Source of the DNA: Phoronis ovalis
Taxonomy: Eukaryota > Phoronida > Phoronidae
Direction: 5' to 3'
Length of the DNA stretch: 33,482 bases
Assembly (NCBI GenBank): GCA_028565635.1
Contig: JAOXYB010021514.1
Span: 1 to 33,482, forward strand
Part shown: one piece after another, positions 1 through 13,400 of the stretch
Layout of the letters: each line of letters begins with the position of its first letter
How positions within the stretch are numbered: position 1 is the first letter of the stretch
The notes under the pieces: model-generated
The model's database searches: none
Told to the model about the DNA's origin: nothing
Seen by the model: the letters and a program-made list of their open reading frames with translations, nothing else
Made by a program: the position numbers and the translations under genes

Positions 1-69
1 ATATATTAGCTGGATGTTAACATGAATTTGATTCTTGATAACAAAATGGAGCTGAAGCGGTCAAAAATG
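1..69 (+). other. Possible 5' exon edge at left end of window
   Basis: The first 69 bases end in a consensus splice donor (ATG|GTAAGTG at 67-76). A short open frame runs from an ATG at 22 or 46 up to that donor, but it is in the wrong phase to join the first clear kinase exon at 2061. The stretch could be an untranslated first exon of the MOK gene that follows, or the edge of another transcript running in from the left. The only evidence is the donor site, so this is weak. Confidence 0.25.
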
Positions 70-1397
70 GTAAGTGTCGCAATTTGATGGATATTTAGAT
101 TGTTTGAATAATTATATTAATATCGCCATCATAACCCCTTGTAAATATTTCTACAAACACTTTTAATAATAAAATCTATGTTGGCTTAAAGTACGGTGTG
201 ATGGATGGTCATTGCCCTGTGTTCAAGTAATTATTTGATTAATAATGCTAAGGTTATCATGCAGGATATCACCCTCTATGTCGTTTATGATCATATACTT
301 CCAACTTTCCACAAACTTGTCTCATATTAAAATACACGCGGGATAAAATTAAACGGAGCCATACAATGAAAGGTGTATATGTACGTAGGCTTCCGTAAAA
401 CGTAACTCACTACTCGCCGTTTTATACTGTTTTGTGAGACATAATTTATGTACAAAATGATTATAATGAAAGTCTTCATTGTTTTACTGCTAATTAAATA
501 CAATGAAAATTACTTCATTTTTAGAAAAAGTGTTGGCTACAAAACTACATATTGTTGTTGTCCTGGCTGCGATCACGTTCTTCCAGCAGCATGCACAATA
601 CGCTAGCTACTTGAATGCTGATCTGTTATAATAAAATAAAAATATATCTTCTTAAAAGTAATGCATACATCTTTTTACATTAAAGACCTTACATAGTTAG
701 AAATTTGCTTATTTATTAGTACATAATTTTGTTTATTTTGGATAATTTTATGTAAAGAGAGCAATGGGTGCCTCATATTAATTGTAGTTAAAAATCCTAT
801 AAAACTTTTATTTGTGTTTGTGTAACGATGAAAACGACTAATTTGTATAAGGAATTAACAGGAATTAATATGCCCATTATACTAACCCTTAGATGTGCGT
901 AAAGAAATTTTTGACAGGGATTATATGTTAAATGAAACCTTTAGCCTGCATTGTTTACATCACCTGGGAGATGAATGCGCATCAGGATTACCTTTCATGC
1001 ACCTACGCACTGGATAAATAGTACGTGAACATCCGATAACAAAATAATCCGACATATTTCAATTTTCATAATTATACTTATCCCAACACGACGTCAAGCT
1101 CACCTTGGTAAAATATTGGTTTGTTTCTGAATATGTAAAATTTTATAATAAAAAGTAAGATCAAAGAACACTTTTGAATCATGTATTTTCACAGCGTATG
1201 AATAAACTAATACGCATGTAGTTCCGGGGTAGATTCATGTGTGTAATGTTACGTTAGCTATGTATGGGCCTGATGCGTATGCAGGATTTTGTTGGATTTC
1301 ACTGAATCCCTGCCAGTTTTTGGAACAAAATGGCACATGGGAATAACCAGAGAAGATCTAGCTAGTCTATGCTACATATTATATCATGAATGTCATA

Positions 1398-1404
1398 ATG
1401 CAAA
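1398..1404 (+). CDS. MOK: MOK first coding exon (7 nt coding, or 19 nt from 1386)
   Basis: Exon 2 at 2061 opens in the middle of a codon and needs one base from upstream. At 1398-1404 an ATG, a CAA codon and one A are followed directly by a perfect donor, GTAAGTGATG. Joining them gives [15 protein letters not shown], which has the length and spacing of the human start MKNYKAIGKIGEGTF. An in-frame ATG at 1386 would give MNVIMQKYR; both ATGs have A at -3. A TAG stop at 1359 closes the frame upstream. A weaker rival is ATG AAA G at 366-372, with a GTGTAT donor. Confidence 0.6.
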
Positions 1405-4400
1405 GTAAGTGATGTACGAATGTCCCAAGAGAGATATGTGAGCTTCGATCATGGACTACTGGAATTACTCAGCGATTACTTGAATACAATCTTTGTTTCG
1501 AGAAGTAATCACCCTGTTGAATAATTACTTCTTTGGCATGTACTTGACTACTGACAAGAACTAATAGTTTGAGCGTCATGTGAAATGAATATTTGGTTGT
1601 AGTAAAATGAGATCAAAGTTTGAATTGTCCATATTGGTCAGTGGATTGAGATGATAATGTTTATAATTTATTTATTTTGAAAGACAAAGTACTCCAGCTT
1701 TCTAATATTATTTTTATTTTTATTTGAAATAATGACATCTTTGGAATAATTCCATTGAAAATTAAATAGTATCACTGTTATGTGCCAGGTCCAGGTATTA
1801 ATGAACAACTTAAATAACAAATGGAAGGGGGGGAGTGAGCCCGGGGGTGCATATACATAATAATTATATAATCATATATATACCATGGAACCTCATTGGA
1901 TGTGTAGGCCTATATACATCAGTCTTAAAACTTTAGTTGGATGTACATAGTCTAAACAGAAATAAAATAATATTTCTATAAACTTTTGATTTCGCCTGAT
2001 TCGATTGCAGTTTCTGTGTTTGTTTGACGGTTAATATTTTGTAATATGATATTTTTACAGAATACCGAATCCTTAGTAAAAAAGGAGAAGGTACTTTTTC
2101 GGAAGTATTAAAGTGCCAACATATTAAGGATGGATCTCACTGGGCTTGTAAAAAAATGAAGCAACATTATGACAGGTAAGCTAATTAAAAGTAGAATTAA
2201 CAGGAGGTATGAGAAATTCATGCTTATTAAACAAATATTGAAGACTTAAAATGCACTGCTGACAAGAACTATAAGGGATGTGTTTAAATCATTGTCTGTT
2301 ACTTAAAGAAACTCTAAAGTAATTCATTGATCACGGAATTCAATTACAAAACTGAATCAAAGTGCATGAGTAAAAATTTTGTGATGTCTAAAAAAATCAA
2401 AGTGTTCTGAGCTTAGCAATTTCATTGATATCAAGCATATGCTATCTTGTGTCTCAGTGATGTGCTGTTGCAACATATTTACAGCTAAATGCTAAATGAA
2501 AGCCAACCTGGAATGACATTCCATTGTTAAAATATAATATGAACTCCAACATTACTGACAACTGACTGTACTAAGTATAATTAAGCTTGCAATATTCCTA
2601 CTCTTTATAATCTGATTTTATTATATAATCTGCATATTTTTGTCATATCAGTCTATTCTATGTACTTTCATTATTTTAGGAAGAATGAAGAATATATATT
2701 AAAAATGTGTATACTGAAATAAACAGTTCTACAAGAATTGCAGAATATGTGTTTGCTTCAAAAGCATGCCATTGATAAATATAGTAAATATTCATGGAAA
2801 GAAAAATGTATTTATATATACATGTAGATCTCAAATATATATCTCCCTTGAGACATAATAAATTTATTGAATTTATATTTCTCAAGTAATTTCCAATGAT
2901 TTGGTTATAATACTACATCATTAATTAATTATTAATTACATCATTAATTTTACCTTTAATTATTATTGACTTCACATTATCATGTAATTAATTATGCCTC
3001 CTGCCATTACACGGCAACATTATTACATGAACTAATTATTGTTTGGTATTTGTTATAGTTTCATTGACCATATGAATTATTAGATGCATATATTTAAGAT
3101 AATCTGATTTTTTAAAAATACTTCTTATAAGAAGATTTATAGTTTGATAACACCTTCATTTAGAATACCAACAGTACCTCATGCCAATTATAAATGCTCA
3201 TCTCACTATAACAATAGGGTCAAGAAACTATCAAATTATTCTTTATAAATCACTTGCCTCTGGGAAAATTGTAGGAACTGTACTTTTAAAACATGTACTA
3301 CTTATTATTGTAATATATTTTGTTTTGTTTTATCCAATCAAAACATACTATAAATGGCACAGCAGTAAGCAAAACAAAATATTTAATACAATAAAAATGA
3401 AAGAAGAAATGTAATTATATTAACACAATAGTTGTCCATACCAAGCTAAGACCCTTATTAGTTTTTAGTTTCATATCTTTAGATACATTTTGTGAAATAT
3501 ATTACTAGAGTAAAAAAGTATATATGAAAGCTTAATCCTGACTATAGGGAAATATCTTCTGGACATTGACAGCCCTTTGCAAGCCTGTAAAGAATGTTGA
3601 CTACCTGTTAATACCCTATTCCTGCTAACTAAAAGAATTATTATTTTCAGCCATATAAGCATACCATTTGGTATAAGTATTAGGAAGTATAAAACATTGT
3701 ATGCTATATAAACATTCTTCTTTAGAAATGTCCATAACATGTTAATTTTTTCAAAGGCAACACTTTAATGTTTGTAGATCCAAAAATAAAAGGTTGAAAA
3801 TAATTCATTTGATGTAATAAGTGGCAATTTTGAGGAAAATTGTTACTTCTAAGAAATATAAAGTTGAAAAACATAATTGAGACTGGGCAAATTATCCTTA
3901 CACAGTACACAAATTATGTCATATCTCAGATTTTTTAAGTTTTGCTGTGCTGTACGTGTTAAAAATTTGCAAAATTTTCAGTCCAAAGATCACAATGTTG
4001 CCAAATCTGACCAACATTTAAATTTCATAAATACATTAATTTTGCATTTCTTTTAAAGCAAAACTAAAAATGTGACTCACAGTTTTGTAGATATACGTGC
4101 TTCCTAGCGATACCCTCTGGTGTAATTGACCACCATAATCTAGTGCATTCCATGGGAACATGGTCTTCTTTCATCGATTAATTAGAGCGCTCGTCTCGGT
4201 TTCTTTTAGAAGTATGTACACAATTTTCGGAGACAGATTTGTTGGTGTGCTTTTATTGCACTCTCTGATTGGGCACCTTACGAGAGAGTGATAAAATTTG
4301 ATTGGTTGAGAGACTTCAAAGCCAATAGCGTGTAAGGCAGGATTATACCTATTCAGAATAAATCAACATGATAAAATAGTCGTGGTAGGCGACAATGATT

Positions 4401-7400
4401 CATACTTTAGTGTATCTTGAGAACTAAAGGGCTTTTTTTTTTAAACTTAAGAATTAAAGTGTACGTCAGACATCCTGCTTTTTTATTTTACAGCTTGGAC
4501 CAGGTAAATAATTTACGAGAAATTCAAGCCATGAAGAGACTAAGCCCGCATCCAAATATCCTAGAATTACAGGAAGTAGTCTTGTAAGTAAACATGTGCT
4601 GATGATCTTCAAAATAATGGTCATATATATTTATTTAGTAAGATTTCAAACTAATGTTTCTTAGGAAACCAGAATTGGTGAATGAGGCTAGCAATAATGT
4701 TACTTAATATTTTAAAGGTGTAAAAGCGATAAAACTAAACAGCTTGACATAAACATAGGGTATTGCATTTATTGATATTCTTATATAACAGTAATTAATA
4801 ACCAATGATGCATTTTTTGAAAAAAGTTGATATCGTTGACCACGGGAGTACACACTATCAACATTTTGTTACCATGGGGTATACTTTTTCGCAAATTAGT
4901 TTGTATAATGGGGTATAATTTTGGAAAGCAAGGGGTTAAGGATTTGTTACCTTTATAGGCCTCATATCCCCACCAAGGTGCTGGGAGAGCATACTTTCTG
5001 TGACTTGCTTCCTACTTAAAATCCTAGTGAAAACCCATAATGCAGTGAAAATTGTCCATTATGGATTATTGGTTTATGGTTTACAACACATCTTATCTTA
5101 TATTAATATATTATAAGAACTACACTTTTTTTGTTCACACGGAATATAGTGTTCTCATCATACTTAAATGCTGATTGAGCTGCTGCAAAATCGTGAAAAA
5201 TCAATGGGACTACCTTCAGTTAAATTAGTCTTAACAGTGTAGGCATATATTAGATGCTGGGAAACTGTGTTCAAATAAACTTAATATGTTTGCAAATGGA
5301 AAATATTAAAGGGTAAATAAAATGAGTGGTTTAGCAAAAGAAGATGTTGTGACTTTTATATATTACTATGTATATGTTTATATTTGATTCTTATTTTTGA
5401 TCTTCTTGTATTTGTTGAGTGTTGTGTTACATTCCGAATAATTTTTAAATAAATAGTAACTATGTTAAAAATTGGCTAATGGGTTGTCATTTGCAATTTA
5501 AGAATCTTCAGTATCTGACATAACATTAAAATGTAAAATCCATATTGCTATTGGAGATAACTGCTAAAGCCACAAAGTCATTATAAAGCATTGCCTTTTC
5601 ATAACTAACAGTTACTAAGAAGTATTGTATTCCTAATTATGTTAGTTTTTTATATTTTATGCATTAACTTACTGCAATGCCTTGGAAAATCAATGCACCT
5701 AAAGCAAAGACAGTGCTTGCAGAATACAATTTGTGTTTTTACTGATGCATATTAAACCACCATTGTTCTGGCAAAACTTGGAATCCTTTGCTGTCATTTT
5801 TTGCATGAAGGGCAAAATATACTAATAATTTATGTAAATTGTGTTATTTATGCACTATACATTAATTTATGGAAAGGGGGCAACAATTAAGTGTAATCTA
5901 AAGGAAAGTTAGAGTATAATTGTTGAACTAAGCAAAATTTCAGAATATATAATTTAACTATATATATACTCTAGAGTTAAATATGAAAAATGTTAGTTTT
6001 CCATATCTAAAGTAAACTTTATGAGATTGACATTTATCATAAATATCTTTGCCAAATGGCACTGTTGTTAAGATGGGGATTGTTAGAGAGAGAGACTGTA
6101 CAAAGTTATTTAAAATTATGAATAATTATTTCAATCTTGTTTTTTTAGCGACAAGAAGTCAGGTGTCCTAGTGCTAGTATGTGAATTAATGGACATGAAT
6201 ATATATGAATTAATACGAGGTAAGCTTATCCTCTTTGGATTTATTTCAGGTAATTAAATTACCATATGTTAATTATTTCTGCAAAAGTAAGAATACATAT
6301 ACACTTTGTCTTAAGCCTAAAATAAAAAGTTTTTGTTTCCGTTAATCCGACCAACTCTAATTTAAGCCTCTAACCCTAAAGTTTTTTAGAAGTGCAAAAA
6401 AATTTACCTACCTACGTTATTTGTTTTCAAAATGTTAGCAGAAACAAACATAAATTTTTTAGATTTTATTGCCAGATATCGCATTCATGCCATTGGAGAG
6501 GATCGACAAACTTTGAAACTGGCATATAGCTGTTCTATACACATTTAAATGAAGAGTAAATAACATTTTTTTTCTAAATATAAATCCATTATTTTCTAAA
6601 ATATTTATGCCACAACAATACAACAATTTTATGCAAAACACACTATTTTATATAAAATCGCACAATTAGCCACTTTTAAAGTTAAAACATTGAAGTGTTA
6701 TCATTATAATTCTCGACATACAAAATTTTAACTTTGGAATAACTAAAAAATCAAACTATTTACTGAACAAATGGTATACTAATCTATGGCATAGTATATC
6801 AAATAGGAAAATTCTTTAGGATCTTATGTACAGAAAAAAAAACACAGAATGATTAGAAAAAACCATCCTCTGTACCATACAAATTCTTTTCCTACATCTG
6901 AAAGTTTGCAACTGTATGTTTACAAAACAAGTGTCACTAAACCACTCTCATTTTTCGATTCATTAATTTCTAGCTTGTAGTCAAAGTTGTCTGTGTATTG
7001 TTCTCTACACTTAGGCTAATTAGATGAGATATCGGAAATTGATCAGTGACAGCGTATTTCTTATTGAGAAGTACATTTCCTCTAATTTTGCTATCATATA
7101 GAGTTTGAAAATTTCATGCTGCTTTTCCGATACATAATGTGTATTGCGGTGAATGAAATAATTAGTATTAATGTAATGTGGTTGTTTCCTGGACAATATT
7201 GTATACTTTTTTAAATTCCAACATACATAGTTACTATTGTGATACATCAATAAATGTATATAATATATGCTATGTTTAGTAAATGTTTGTTATAATAATT
7301 GCTTTTTTTACAATGGTTCTTGACCTAAGTAAATAACTGGAAATGTATAATCAACTATATTCTATTCAGGATTCTATTTGACAAGAATGATATGTGGATT

Positions 7401-10400
7401 GTTTGTTATAAATTGGATTTTTCCTCTAGACCTTTATACATGCTGTAATTATATATGCAACTGGTGTCCCTCAATGGGTCAAATGGCTGATTAAATATTT
7501 GTTATATTAATATTCCAAATATTAAACTAAATGTAGTTTCAGGATTATTAAAGGAAAGAGTCGTGTCTTTTCAGTGTTACATGGAGTCGAAACTATAACT
7601 TTCCTGATTAATTTTTCTTTTTTCTTTATTCTTTATAGGTAGAAGACAGTACTTAGCAGAATCGAAAGTAAAGAACTATATGTATCAACTGTGCAAGTCA
7701 CTAGATCATATGCATCGGTAAGTGAAAAATGAAACATGGTTACTGTATCCATTACTTGCAGGATATTTTTTTCTTTCATTTAACAGGAACAATTTATACA
7801 ACTTTGTGACAGAAACATTTACTCTGATTATATATTATTTTTATGTGATTGCAGTCATTTGTTTAGAATACTTTTTATCTTGTCTGGTGTCATGTACAGT
7901 AATGATTTCGTAGTGGTTCTACTGGTTATTACTGCATCACATAATAATAACATGTAATATTTTGTATAATTTATATTCTCTGCATTCTGCTGTTTTACTG
8001 TTTTTGTAGACAAATGTTTATGCACGAAACATGATATTCTACTAACTTGCTCTTGTTCTTTTTAGAAATGGTATATTTCACAGAGATGTCAAACCAGAAA
8101 ACATATTAATACGAGTAAGTAAAGCTTGGAAAGGATGTAAATGCTCATTATACTGCAATTAAAACCCTTAGAACATAACAGTATTTCCTTTAGTAGTTGT
8201 GATAAGCTGTATGATAAATTGCACTAACATTATGATAGGTATCATCTTACATAACCATCTCGCCTGTTACTCCTGCAAGAATAAGACAGACATAGACATC
8301 TATTGGGAACATGCATTGAAAATAATATTGCATATTTTATGGAACAAAGTTTAAATTCTAAAGATTATTTTGTTATTTCAGGATGAAGTTTTAAAATTAG
8401 CAGACTTCGGTTCATGTAGAAGCATGTATTCCAAGCAACCATATACAGAATATATCTCCACGCGGTGGTACAGAGCACCAGAGTGCTTACTTACTGATGG
8501 ATATTATTCATTCAAAATGGATGTATGGAGTATAGGTTGTGTTTTCTTTGAAATATTAACGTAAGTTGTTAGTCATTAATCTTTGAAACTAAGTAAATTT
8601 AATCAACAAGTTAAGGGAGTTTTAATACTATGCGTTACATGTTCTATGGTGAATACTGTAAACTTCAAATTTTTGTACCCAAAAACGATTGTATATAATA
8701 ACAACATTTTTAGATGCTAAACCTAAATTCTCTTTTTTCTTGCCATGTTGTTGACAAAATTTACTTATTCAATTATTTACCAGAACTGAATGAACGATCA
8801 TTTGAGTTTTGCATTTTGTTTGAAAAAAGGCTGATATCTGTTGTGAAACAACAACTACATTTTATCTCCCACTTTTCTGTACATTTATGTAAGGAACTGT
8901 GATCTGGCGCCCAACTTATTCCAACATAAATCCATTCATATAAAGACCAATTCCAAATCCTTGTACAAATTTTGATATAGAGAATAATTATATTATTCTG
9001 CCACCAGGTGTCAGCTCTTACCACAAGTTACACATTAACATTTAAATTATTTTGTTTCGAACTATAAGTAGTGAGCATCTTTATTATTTCCATGTTCCTT
9101 TTTTAGTAGCATGTTCTGTTTATTAATTTCCCAGTATAAAATTGTTGATATGCCGATATGATGATATAATCATAATTGCTTGTTATATAATTTTTTCAGT
9201 TTACATCCATTGTTTCCTGGTTCAAATGAAGTCGACCAAATAGCAAAAATACATGATATCTTAGGTACTCCTGATCCAAATGTGCTAAATAAATTAAAAA
9301 AGTAAGTAAAATTAATGATTATTAATGTGATTCTTTCACCTGTTGCATATGAATCTTTTTTTAAATAATACGTAACATTGCTTAAAAATAATTTTTTGTG
9401 AAAGATCCTGTTGAATTCTCATACCAGTATTTCCTCATTCTCTTATTTTGTTTTCTATTTTTAGTAAAACCAGAGGTATTAATTTTAACTTCCCTACAAA
9501 AAAGGGTACAGGTATAGAAAAGATGCTGGCTCATGCATCTCCTCAGTGTTTAGATCTTATCTACCAGATGTGTACATATGATCCTGATGATAGGATAACA
9601 GCCAAACAAGCTCTTAAACATCCATACTTCAAGGATCTTAGGTAGGTCCAATGTTTTTTGTTTTTTATTTAATACTTATGTTTGGGCTAAATAAGCAGAC
9701 AAATCTGCCTTCATTGATTTCATTTATAATTATTATATTTCTTAAAATATGGTTATCATTATGATTATTCAAATAACTATGTATCTGACTTGTTTCACTG
9801 GTTTATGTGATATAAGTTTTAAACATATTTTTCAATCAGGGCAGAATATATGAAATTTTTGGTGAAGCAGATCAATGCCTTACGCTGAACACTTTACACA
9901 TTCTATCATGATAGCATCCTGGGATTACATAAACATTTATACAAACATGTAATTCTTGTGTCTATCAATACAAAAGCCTTCATGTTATGTTGCAGATTCC
10001 TCAATGACTTGTGAATCTATTACCATTGTATGATTAATTTTTTTGGTATAAAAAAGTAATTTATATAAAAACATTGCTTTCCCAATTTTTTTGTTAACCA
10101 AGGTGAATCCCCACATAAACTACAATTTTATGCTTTTCAAATTTTCAAAATTGTAATTCACATTCATTTGCTATGCTGACTATGATAACAGACACATCAT
10201 ATATGTATAACCTCAGACAATGCCGATCAGTCATTCCATGTTAGTTTAATATTCAATGACATTTCTGTTGCAATTACTGATTACTGATATAAATATTTTG
10301 CGAAATTTTGCGTTTTAAATTAAAATTTGGAAATAATGTTTATGTTTGTTATTTATATTGCATGTTCAGTATTAAAAAAATTCAAATAATTGAGATACGG

Positions 10401-13400
10401 CTGTGGAATGTTGAGTTGTGAGTTGTTATCATAACAGCATTAATTTCATTGCCTTTTTCAAAAAACCTGTAAATTTGTGTACTCTTTTAATTTTACAAAG
10501 ACACAATGGACTTTTTGGCAAACTAACTTTTATAGCAAATCAATGCTGAAATGTTAATGTTTTTTCACTGAGTGACATATCACATAATTCTATTGCCTAT
10601 TAATTAGCATAATAACTCAATATATTTACGGTTTCACCCTTTGGAATAACTGAGTGCTTAAAGTTAACATAATCTGAAAGCTGCTAATTAGTTCATCATG
10701 GATGTGTGTACATGGTATTCTAGCATGTCTGCATATCTTCAAGCTAAAAATTTGAAATATAAATTAAAAGTACATGTAATTTCCAAAAAGTAAAGTAGAG
10801 AGCCAATGCATGAAACAAGATTTTTGCTCCAGCAGTAAAAATTAGGATAAGGATACAATTGATTTTCCCATCCACTGTAGTAGTAACATATATTGCCTTT
10901 TAGTCTTGAGCAATATTTGTGTGAACTCTGAGTACAGACCACTAGGTGGAATTGATGAGAAATACACAGAAAACTAGATAACCTTCTAGGCTTGGATACA
11001 ATCCCCTCATTTTTAATAAAAATAGACATTTTCAAATTGAGATTTCTGTAACTTTGTGCAAAACTTGCAAACAGAGAAGTCACCATGGCTGCCCAGGGGC
11101 CAAAAGAAAAGTAAAAATGCTTAATATATTAATATACTCGCCACACTATATTCAGCCTATGCAATTGTTACTATGGCCGCAATTGGCTATCTATATAATG
11201 CCTTTTAATTAACATTGAATTTATGATCGGAATACTTATCAGCCAGACATTAAAAATTTAGTGTTTACCTCTTTACAAGTAGCCTGATTAAAGATTTATG
11301 TTTCTGACCTTATGTAATGTACATAATAAAGACGTTAATTTCAGGAATAAAGCTCTATTCAAATTTTAAGAACACCTGTGTCAAGAATGACACGTCAGAA
11401 ACTTGTGTTACAAAAAAAATAAGTAATTATGAGATGAGCATGATTCAAGAAACAGATGATGGGGAAATAAGTGGCATGAAAACAAGGCAACGTTTGCTAG
11501 AATGTACGAAAAAATCTTCTGAAGTGCCCCAGGCCAGCAATATGTGTTAATATTAAATCAAATTTTATGGGGGGTACATTAGAGCTGAGTAAATATTACG
11601 AGATGACGTATGCTTGTGAACTGGATTACCTTTTTATGAAATATTAAGTTCCTTGAAAGAGATATCTTAGCTTTCATTGGTTGTTGACTAGACTTTTTAT
11701 TAGACGCAACAAAATTGCTGCCTTAAGATGTTTCTGTTAGTAAGATGGCAACAGGCATAGTGATGTTGGACTTAAATGGTCTATTTCCTCCCATTAAGAG
11801 GTATAAATCTTCCACAAAGTTTTTTTGTGATTTTGTAAATCTTTGTATGAGATATGAATATGTTGCAAAATGTTGAAATAATTTCAGTTTTTCAAGATAA
11901 AGCATGCATATAACATTCCTTATCTTAGGGAAATTGGGAAAAAACTATGACCTTATGAAAGAGTTATTACCAAAGAATTGGCACGATGTTTAAAATGCTT
12001 TTAATTATATGTCCAGCATATTTATTTATTATATATTGACTTATTTAACATTTGTTGTTTGACATTATAGCAGGTATAACATAAAATTTAGAGTTTAAAG
12101 TTAAAATGAAGGGACAATTATAAAAGGATACATTTTTGAAATTAAGTTTTTACTCTAAATTTCATAAATCATTAGGTTAGTATATGCATAGTTTGATTTT
12201 GATTATATGACCTGATAAGAACCATTTTTGCAGAAATGTATTAAAAATTAAAGTTCAAAGAAATAATGTTCAAAAGCTCTTTTGACATTTATCTACAAAC
12301 CTTACCTAACATTTTAAATTTTGCTTTTTCAGAAGTTACAAATTTTATTAAAATCAGCAAAATTGTAACCTATAAACTTTGAAAATTTATCTCTAAATAA
12401 AGCAAAATTATAAAACGCAGATACAGCTTTTGGAAATCTATATCTATATAAAGGAGAATTTTGCAAAGTATCAACTTTTTAGTTGGTTTTTGACTTTTTT
12501 TGAAAATAAGAATTAGAGAAACACAATTTTTATACCAAACATAGCCGCATATCAGATAAAATAAATGACATGAATGATTTCAAATATTTCCTTTTGGATT
12601 TATAAACTTTAAAGTATAACTTTTCCAAAAAATATGTAATAATTGTCACTTCGTTATGTCTATTACTTCACCGAGTCCTTACATTATATTACTAATGATT
12701 ACATGGGCATAAGTTCAGTTGGAAGGGGTAAATTCTTAGATTTATTGTGATTATGTTTCATAATTTCAGTTGTTTCAAGTTGACTTTAGTAGTAAATACG
12801 GAATTCAACAAGTGGGCAAATTAAAAATCAGTGCTTTTGAGCTAGGTAACTTGTCATGTGAATTAACTCTTGCTCATTTTTTATCATCATCATCAATTTT
12901 CCATAAGTTTATAATATGTAAAATTACTCATTACTTAGGCCTTACAAAATCCTGGAGTAAGATACAACCCAGTAATGTTTGAGTTTTGACTGAGACTGCT
13001 TTGATTGCAAATTAAATTACAACCTTAAATTAAACTTCGTCAAATCTATCTTAAATAGTATTATGCCTATACTTAATTACATTTTTTACAGAGATGCTGA
13101 CAAAAGGACTGCAGCAATGTCAAAAATTGCACCAGATGAAAATAAAGACATTAATAACAACACTAAAGAAAGTGAAAAGGTGCCAAAACATGATACAGCC
13201 AGTGTGAGTGAAGTCAGTGCTATAAAGCCTATTCATCATATACAAAAACGGAAGGTAAGTTGTGATAATAAACTGTGGTGATATGTTATTAAGAGAGAAA
13301 GTAATTTGTTACGAAAAAATTCCAAAAAACATAGAATTACCAAAAATGATATAAAAAACTAATGTTTCAGTTTATTCATCAGATTTTGACAAAACATAAT

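Noticed and set aside
3181-3910. Three short frames with hydrophobic peptides
   Set aside because: They have AT-driven composition, no splice sites and no similarity, and they lie inside MOK intron 2.
7722-7913. A 63-codon membrane-like frame
   Set aside because: It begins in the splice donor of MOK exon 5 and is intron read-through.
8893-9030. A TGGCGCCCAA word as a retroelement primer-binding site with a paired CACCAGGTG end
   Set aside because: There is no LTR, polypurine tract or coding region nearby, and the proposed inverted ends match poorly.
12770-12982. A 70-codon frame as another MOK tail exon
   Set aside because: The acceptor-like TTTCAG just upstream joins exon 9 in a frame that stops soon, and the peptide does not resemble MOK.
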